Origin: Aerophototrophica crusticola | GTDB lineage: Bacteria > Pseudomonadota > Alphaproteobacteria > Azospirillales > Azospirillaceae | DNA: 64,000 nt | Direction: 5' to 3' | NCBI GenBank assembly: GCA_001939945.1 | Contig: MOEB01000011.1 | Location: forward strand, 62,001 to 126,000 | In this document: piece after piece, positions 59,024-64,000 of the stretch | Position numbering within the stretch: the stretch's first letter is position 1 | Layout of the letters: every line of letters starts with the position of its first letter | Notes under the pieces: generated by a model | Databases searched by the model: none | The model's input: the letters and a program-made list of their open reading frames with translations, nothing else | What the model was told of the DNA's origin: nothing | Position numbers and translations under genes: made by a program

Positions 59024-60451
59024 ATGCGGGCCCTGCCGCTGAACATCGGGACCATCCACTTCGTCGGCATCGGCGGCATCGGCATGTCCGGCATCGCGGA
59101 GGTGCTGCACAACCTCGGCTATGCGGTCCAGGGCAGCGACGTGGCGGACAATTACAATGTCCAGCGCCTGCGCAAGCTGGGCATCAAGGTGGAGATCGGC
59201 CACCGGGCGGAGAATGTCGGCGAGGCCGCCGTCATCGTCATCTCCAGCGCCGTGAAGAAGGACAACCCGGAGGTCGTGCAGGCCCGGTCCAACCTGCTTC
59301 CCGTCGTCCGCCGGGCGGAGATGCTGGGTGAGTTGATGCGCCTGAAATGGTCCATCGCCATCGCCGGCACCCACGGCAAGACCACGACGACGAGCATGGT
59401 CGCAGCATTGCTGGACGGCGCCGGCTTCGACCCCACCATCATCAACGGCGGCATCATCAACAGCATCGGCACCAATGCCAAGCTGGGCGCCGGCGACTGG
59501 ATGGTGGTGGAGGCGGACGAGAGCGACGGCACCTTCACCCGCCTGCCCGCCACCATCGGCATCGTCACCAACATCGACCCGGAGCACCTGGACCATTACG
59601 GCACCTTCGAGGAGGTGAAGAAGGCCTTCGACCGGTTCGTGGAGAACATCCCCTTCTACGGTTTCGCGGCCCTGTGCATCGACCACCCGGAGGTGCAGGC
59701 CCTGATCGGCCGCGTGGACCGCCGCATCGTCACCTACGGCTTCAGCCCCCAGGCCGACGTGCGCGCCGTGAACGTGGAGACCAACACCCGCGGCTGCTTC
59801 TACGACGTGGCGGTGTCGGAGCGGGTGATGGGGGAGGCGCGGGTGGTGCAGGGCGTGCACCTGCCCATGTACGGCCTGCACAACGTCCAGAACTCCCTGG
59901 CCGCCATCGCCGTGGCCATCAACATGGGCATCCCGGACGAGGCGATCCGCCAATCCTATGCCCGCTTCACCGGGGTCAAGCGCCGCTTCACCAAGACCGG
60001 GGAGAGCAACGGCATCGTCGTCATCGACGATTACGGCCACCACCCCGTGGAGATCCAGGCGGTGCTGAAGGCGGCCCGCATGGCCGGCACCGGCCGCACC
60101 ATCGCCGTGGTGCAGCCCCACCGCTACAGCCGCCTGTCCAGCCTGTTCAACGAGTTCTGCGCCTGCTTCAACGACGCCGACGCGGTGATCGTGGCCGATG
60201 TGTATGCCGCCGGCGAGCAGCCCATAGAGGGCGCCAGCAAGGAGGCCCTGGTGGAGGGGCTGCGGTCCCGCGGCCACCGGCAGGCCGTGGCCCTCCCCTC
60301 GCCCGAGGCGCTGCCCAGCCTGGTGCGCGACATGGCCCGGCCGGGCGACATGGTGGTCTGCCTCGGCGCCGGCAACATCACCCAGTGGGCGGCCAGCCTG
60401 CCGGCGGAGCTGGACCGGCTGTTCGGCCTGGACAAGGGGGCGCCGCGGTGA
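59024..60451 (+). CDS. murC: UDP-MurNAc-L-alanine ligase MurC
   Basis: A 475-residue Mur ligase attaching the first L-alanine. [17 protein letters not shown] at the N-terminus, [16 protein letters not shown] as P-loop, [20 protein letters not shown] and [10 protein letters not shown] are typical. TGGAGTGA before the ATG serves as ribosome site. It ends in GTGA with murB. Confidence 0.96.
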   Translation: MRALPLNIGTIHFVGIGGIGMSGIAEVLHNLGYAVQGSDVADNYNVQRLRKLGIKVEIGHRAENVGEAAVIVISSAVKKDNPEVVQARSNLLPVVRRAEMLGELMRLKWSIAIAGTHGKTTTTSMVAALLDGAGFDPTIINGGIINSIGTNAKLGAGDWMVVEADESDGTFTRLPATIGIVTNIDPEHLDHYGTFEEVKKAFDRFVENIPFYGFAALCIDHPEVQALIGRVDRRIVTYGFSPQADVRAVNVETNTRGCFYDVAVSERVMGEARVVQGVHLPMYGLHNVQNSLAAIAVAINMGIPDEAIRQSYARFTGVKRRFTKTGESNGIVVIDDYGHHPVEIQAVLKAARMAGTGRTIAVVQPHRYSRLSSLFNEFCACFNDADAVIVADVYAAGEQPIEGASKEALVEGLRSRGHRQAVALPSPEALPSLVRDMARPGDMVVCLGAGNITQWAASLPAELDRLFGLDKGAPR

Positions 60452-61386
60452 CCGACCTGGCCCTCTCCGGCAAGGACCTGCTGACGCGACTGCCGCCCGT
60501 GCGCGGCCGGTTGCAGGCGGGCGCGCCGTTGGGGCCGATGACCTGGTTCCGCGTCGGCGGCCCGGCGGAGGTGCTGTTCCGCCCGGCGGATGAGGAGGAT
60601 CTGGCCGCCTTCCTGGCCGGCTGCCCGGCGGATGTGCCGGTGACCGTGATCGGCGTCGCCAGCAACCTGCTGGTCCGCGACGGCGGCGTGCCCGGCGTGA
60701 CCATCCGCCTCGGCGGCCCCTTCGCCGAGGTGGCGGTGGAGGGGACCAGCGTGACCGCGGGGGCCGGCGCCCTGGACCTGACCGTGGCCCTGACCGCGCA
60801 GCAGCATGGGCTGGGCGGCCTGGAGTTCCTGTCCGGCATCCCCGGGACCATCGGGGGGGCCGTGCGCATGAACGCCGGCGCCTATGGCGGGGAGGTGGTG
60901 GATGTCATCACCGACGCCCGGGGCATCGACCGCCAGGGCCGCACCCACATCTATGACCGCGACGCCCTGCACCTGACCTACCGCCACTGCGGCGTGCCGG
61001 ACGACGTCATCTTCACCCGCGCCACCTTCCAGGGCCGCCCGGAGGACGGGTCGGTGGTGAAGGCCCGCATCGACGCCATCCAGCAGGCCCGTGCCGACAG
61101 CCAGCCCGTGCGCGCCCGCACCGGCGGCAGCACCTTCGCCAACCCCGAGGGGCACAAGGCCTGGCAGTTGATCGACGCGGCGGGGTGCCGCGGCTTGGCC
61201 ATCGGCGGGGCGCAGGTCTCGGAGAAGCACTGCAACTTCCTGCTGAACCTGGGGGACGCCACCGCCGCGGACATCGAGTCGCTGGGCGAGACGGTGCGCC
61301 GCCGGGTGCGGGAGACCAGCGGCGTGGAGTTGCGCTGGGAAATCCGCCGCATCGGCCTACCCCTTCCGGGGGAGGTAGCGCCATGA
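60448..61386 (+). CDS. murB: UDP-N-acetylenolpyruvoylglucosamine reductase MurB
   Basis: A 312-residue FAD enzyme that reduces the enolpyruvyl group to MurNAc. [28 protein letters not shown] and [20 protein letters not shown] bind [23 protein letters not shown] then [11 protein letters not shown] give the substrate site. GTG start overlapping murC. No ftsW-like fusion. Confidence 0.95.
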   Translation: MTDLALSGKDLLTRLPPVRGRLQAGAPLGPMTWFRVGGPAEVLFRPADEEDLAAFLAGCPADVPVTVIGVASNLLVRDGGVPGVTIRLGGPFAEVAVEGTSVTAGAGALDLTVALTAQQHGLGGLEFLSGIPGTIGGAVRMNAGAYGGEVVDVITDARGIDRQGRTHIYDRDALHLTYRHCGVPDDVIFTRATFQGRPEDGSVVKARIDAIQQARADSQPVRARTGGSTFANPEGHKAWQLIDAAGCRGLAIGGAQVSEKHCNFLLNLGDATAADIESLGETVRRRVRETSGVELRWEIRRIGLPLPGEVAP

Positions 61387-61630
61387 CTGTGGCCGCGCCG
61401 ATTCACTTGCGAGTCTTTCCGGCAACAGGTCGGGGGCCAGTGGAATCCCTGGCGCGACTCGGCCCAACAATGCCGCTTGCGGCTCCGCGACTCGTCAGTT
61501 ACACCGGATTTTGTGGTAATCCTGCCGGCGCGTCACACAAAATGTTGCGCCGGAAAGAAGAAGTTCGGAATTTCCGTAAAAGGCTGTCCGACGGGCAATG
61601 TTGGGTTGTCGGGCAGGCGGGGGATGGGGC
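61387..61630 (+). other. Spacer between murB and ddl with atypical base use
   Basis: The longest break in the cluster. An 83-codon frame (61383-61634) bridges it with ATGA overlaps at both ends, but its third positions are only about 54 percent G or C by my count, far below neighbours, so I think it is not coding. An AT-richer part around 61495-61600 could hold an internal promoter for ddl-ftsQ-ftsA; no firm -35/-10 pair was identified. Confidence 0.5.
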
Positions 61631-62563
61631 ATGACGGATCAGCGCGCGAAGCACGTGGCGATCCTGCTCGGCGGCTGGTCCGCGGAGCGGGAAGTGTCGC
61701 TCGTGTCCGGGGCGAAGATTGCCGCCGCCCTGGAATCAAAGGGTTACCGGGTCACCGCCGTCGACGTGCAGCGGGACCTGGCCGGCCTGCTGGCCGCCCT
61801 GACGCCCAAGCCCGACGTGGTCTTCAACGCCCTGCACGGCAAGGGCGGGGAGGACGGGCTGATCCAGGGCGTGCTCGAATACTTGCACGTTCCGTATACG
61901 CACTCCTCGGCCCTGGCCTCCGCCCTCGCCATGGACAAGGCCATGGCCAAGCGGGTGCTTTCCACCGTCGGCATGCCGGTGGCGGACGGCGTCGTCGCCA
62001 CCAAGGACCAGGTGCTGGCCGGCCATGTCCTGCCGCCGCCCTATGTGGTGAAGCCGGTGGATGAGGGCTCCAGCGTCGGCGTCCGCATCGTGCGGGAAGG
62101 GGACAACCACACGATCCTGGAGGAGGATGGCTGGGTCTATGGCGACCGCGTCCTGGTGGAGCAGTTCATCCCCGGGCGGGAGCTGACGGTCGGCGTCATG
62201 GGCGACCGCGCCCTGGCGGTGACGGAGATCGTGCCCCACGCCAACTTCTTCGACTACACCGCCAAATATTCCGACGGCGGCGCCGACCATGTCTGCCCGG
62301 CCAAGCTGCCGGAAGAGGTGACGCGGGAAGCCATGCGCCTTGCCCTGCTGGCCCACCAGACCCTGGGCTGCACCGGCGTGTCCCGCACCGACTTCCGCTG
62401 GGACGACGCCAAGCCCGGCGTCTCCGGCCTCTGCTACCTGGAGACCAACACCCAACCCGGCTTCACGCCCGTCTCCCTGTTGCCGGAGCAGGCGGCCTAC
62501 CGGGGCATCTCCTATGCCGACCTGTGTGCCTGGATCGTGGAGCATGCCCGATGCCACGCGTGA
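61631..62563 (+). CDS. ddl: D-alanine-D-alanine ligase
   Basis: A 310-residue ATP-grasp enzyme (DdlB type) making the D-Ala-D-Ala used by MurF. LLGGWSAEREVSLVSG, VFNALHGKGGEDGLIQGVLE, VVKPVDEGSSVGV and LETNTQPGFTPVSLLPEQA are the family segments. The ATG at 61631 gives the family start MTDQRAKHVAILLGG. It overlaps ftsQ by 13 bp. Confidence 0.95.
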   Translation: MTDQRAKHVAILLGGWSAEREVSLVSGAKIAAALESKGYRVTAVDVQRDLAGLLAALTPKPDVVFNALHGKGGEDGLIQGVLEYLHVPYTHSSALASALAMDKAMAKRVLSTVGMPVADGVVATKDQVLAGHVLPPPYVVKPVDEGSSVGVRIVREGDNHTILEEDGWVYGDRVLVEQFIPGRELTVGVMGDRALAVTEIVPHANFFDYTAKYSDGGADHVCPAKLPEEVTREAMRLALLAHQTLGCTGVSRTDFRWDDAKPGVSGLCYLETNTQPGFTPVSLLPEQAAYRGISYADLCAWIVEHARCHA

Positions 62564-63468
62564 CCCATAGCGACGCCCTGATGCCCGACAACCCGCGCGC
62601 CCGCATCGCGGAAAGCGCGCGGCGCAACACGGTGAAGGCGGCCCAGCGCGCCAACCGCCGGCGCGCCATGCCCCGCTGGGCCCTGCCCGCCCTGCGGGTG
62701 GGCCTGCGCGCCGCCCCGGCCCTGGTGCTGGCGGCCCTGGGTATCTGGGGCTGGACCAGCGGGCGCCTGCCCGCGGCCTGGGACGCCACGTCGGAGGCCT
62801 TCCTGGCCCACTCCGCCCAGGCCGGGCTGGCGGTGCAGGAGGTGCTGGTCACCGGCCGCAAGGAGTCCGACAAGGCCGCCGTGCTGGCCGCCCTGGGCGT
62901 GCAGCGCGGCACTCCCATCCTGTCCTTCGACCCCCAGTCGGCCCGCGAGGCGCTGGAATCCATCCCCTGGGTGGCCGCGGCGACGGTGGAGCGGCGGCTG
63001 CCCGACACAATCTTCGTCAAGATCGTGGAGCGCACCCCCATGGCCATCTGGCAGCACGACCAGACGCTGCGCCTGGTGGACGCCGACGGCGTGGTGCTGA
63101 GCGAGAAGGACCTGGCCCGCTGGGGCGACCTGCCCATGCTGGTGGGCGCCGAGGCGCCGAAGCGCGGCCGGGAGCTACTGCAACTCCTCCAGTCGGAGCC
63201 CAGCATCGGCCAGCGGGTCCAGGCCGCCGTGCTGGTGGGCGGCCGGCGCTGGGACCTGCGGCTGGACAACGGCATCGACGTGCGCCTGCCGGAGCACGGG
63301 CTGGGCGACGCGCTGCGCCAGCTCGCCACCGTGCAGCAGACCAACAAGCTGCTGGAGCGGGACGTGGTGGCCATCGACCTGCGGGTGCCGGACCGGCTGT
63401 CGGTCCAGACCTCGGCGGCGGCGGCGGAGGCAAGGCGCAAGCCGGCCGACGCCAAGAAGCAGATCTGA
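62551..63468 (+). CDS. ftsQ: Cell division protein FtsQ
   Basis: A 305-residue bitopic protein. A basic cytoplasmic stretch (residues 1-50), one transmembrane segment near 58-75 (APALVLAALGIWGWTSG), then the POTRA domain (VQEVLVTGRKESDKAAVLAA) and the VERRLPDTIFVKIVERTPMA segment. It recruits FtsL/FtsB. The ATG at 62551 lies inside the end of ddl; an ATG at 62581 is also possible. Confidence 0.9.
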   Translation: MPRVTHSDALMPDNPRARIAESARRNTVKAAQRANRRRAMPRWALPALRVGLRAAPALVLAALGIWGWTSGRLPAAWDATSEAFLAHSAQAGLAVQEVLVTGRKESDKAAVLAALGVQRGTPILSFDPQSAREALESIPWVAAATVERRLPDTIFVKIVERTPMAIWQHDQTLRLVDADGVVLSEKDLARWGDLPMLVGAEAPKRGRELLQLLQSEPSIGQRVQAAVLVGGRRWDLRLDNGIDVRLPEHGLGDALRQLATVQQTNKLLERDVVAIDLRVPDRLSVQTSAAAAEARRKPADAKKQI

Positions 63469-63486
63469 GCGGAAGGGGGCGGGCAG

Positions 63487-64000
63487 ATGGCATTCCCAGG
63501 GGCGTTGAACGTCCGGTCGAAGCCGAAGCGGGTGCCGCGGGGCGGCACCATCGCGGCTTTGGACGTCGGCTCCACGAAGGTCGTCTGCTTCATCGCCCGC
63601 GTGGAGGATGCGGGCGCCATCCGCGTCATCGGCATCGGCCACCAGATCAGCCGCGGCGTCCGCTCCGGTGGCATCGTGGACATGGAAGCGGCGGAGACCG
63701 CCATCGGCACCGCCGTCCACGCGGCGGAGACCATGGCGGGTGAGCAGATCCGGGAGGTGCTGGTCAGCCTGTCCGGCGGCCAGCCGGAGAGCCAGACCCT
63801 GACCGTGGAGACCCCGGTCTTCGGGCCGGAGATCAGCGACACCGACGTGCGCAAGGCCCTGGCCCATGCCCGCCACCTGGATGTCAGCGCCGACGCGGAG
63901 CTGATCCATTCCATCCCCGTGGGCTACACGGTGGACGGGTCCAAGGGCATCCGCGACCCCCGCGGCATGGTGGGGGAGAAGCTGGGCGTGCGGCTGCACG
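63487..64000 (+). CDS. ftsA: Cell division protein FtsA, N-terminal part
   Basis: The first 171 codons are visible, running off the right edge. IAALDVGSTKVVCFIARVED is the actin-like phosphate-1 motif, then IGIGHQISRGVRSGGIVDME and VLVSLSGGQPESQTLTVETP from the 1C region. FtsA tethers FtsZ to the membrane. The ATG at 63487 follows GGGGGCGGGCAG. ftsZ should follow outside the window. Confidence 0.93.
   Translation, partial: MAFPGALNVRSKPKRVPRGGTIAALDVGSTKVVCFIARVEDAGAIRVIGIGHQISRGVRSGGIVDMEAAETAIGTAVHAAETMAGEQIREVLVSLSGGQPESQTLTVETPVFGPEISDTDVRKALAHARHLDVSADAELIHSIPVGYTVDGSKGIRDPRGMVGEKLGVRLH

Noticed and set aside
61383-61634. An 83-codon frame between murB and ddl with ATGA overlaps at both ends.
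   Set aside because: Third-position GC about 54 percent by hand count, unlike every real gene nearby; kept as a spacer and a finding.

Overview
The window is a very GC-rich stretch of bacterial chromosome. Gene content suggests an alphaproteobacterium of the Rhodospirillales/Azospirillales type. This is inferred from a DUF1013/TrcR regulator, DUF1192, DUF4169 and two DUF465 small proteins, a TIGR02444 protein, fused HyuA-HyuB, and rnpB placed just before a complete division and cell wall (dcw) cluster. No tRNA, rRNA, phage, transposase or CRISPR array was seen.

Positions 1-45,700 are an ordinary mosaic of metabolic and housekeeping genes, mostly short transcription units. They include a truncated ECF sigma factor, propionyl-CoA synthetase, a patatin lipase, 3-hydroxybutyrate dehydrogenase, a large AsmA-like protein, purEK, a phosphofructokinase, an M13 peptidase, ubiX, trcR, a TonB receptor with a ribbon-helix-helix gene, bioB and fumC. 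They continue with a TIGR00266/TerB pair, two LysE exporters, a YeeE/YedE transporter, a calcium-binding repeat protein, a 5-oxoprolinase, a TerB-J-domain protein, an ABC-F ATPase, an EamA transporter and an AmpD-type amidase. There are two toxin-antitoxin pairs: AbrB/PIN (16.1-16.7 kb) and MazE/MazF (43.2-43.8 kb).

Positions 45,700-47,430 form a gene-poor junction. It holds a nest of repeats around an AT-rich element with helically phased AACGGAT heptamers, then the RNase P RNA gene with its own promoter. A structured spacer, a group of DnaA-box-like sites and a four-unit MraZ operator in front of mraZ follow.

Positions 47,431-64,000 are the dcw cluster: mraZ-rsmH-ftsL-ftsI-murE-murF-mraY-murD-ftsW-murG-(small ORF)-murC-murB-ddl-ftsQ-ftsA. 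Most genes overlap by ATGA/GTGA and are probably translationally coupled. Together they make the peptidoglycan precursor (MurB-MurF, Ddl), lipid I and II (MraY, MurG) and the septal synthesis machinery (FtsW, FtsI, FtsL, FtsQ, FtsA). An apparently undescribed 64-codon gene sits between murG and murC.

The most unusual material is small repeated DNA rather than a gene system. I see an 18-bp palindrome, ACTTTCGAATTCGAAAGT, twice perfectly and once as a 14-bp core, with two of the three copies inside genes. A gene-end palindromic repeat family has five copies. A GGGACGGCATGGG repeat occurs in a protein linker, in rnpB and in a spacer. A palindromic repeat is carried in frame inside the oxoprolinase gene. 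I found no convincing new defence or mobile system.
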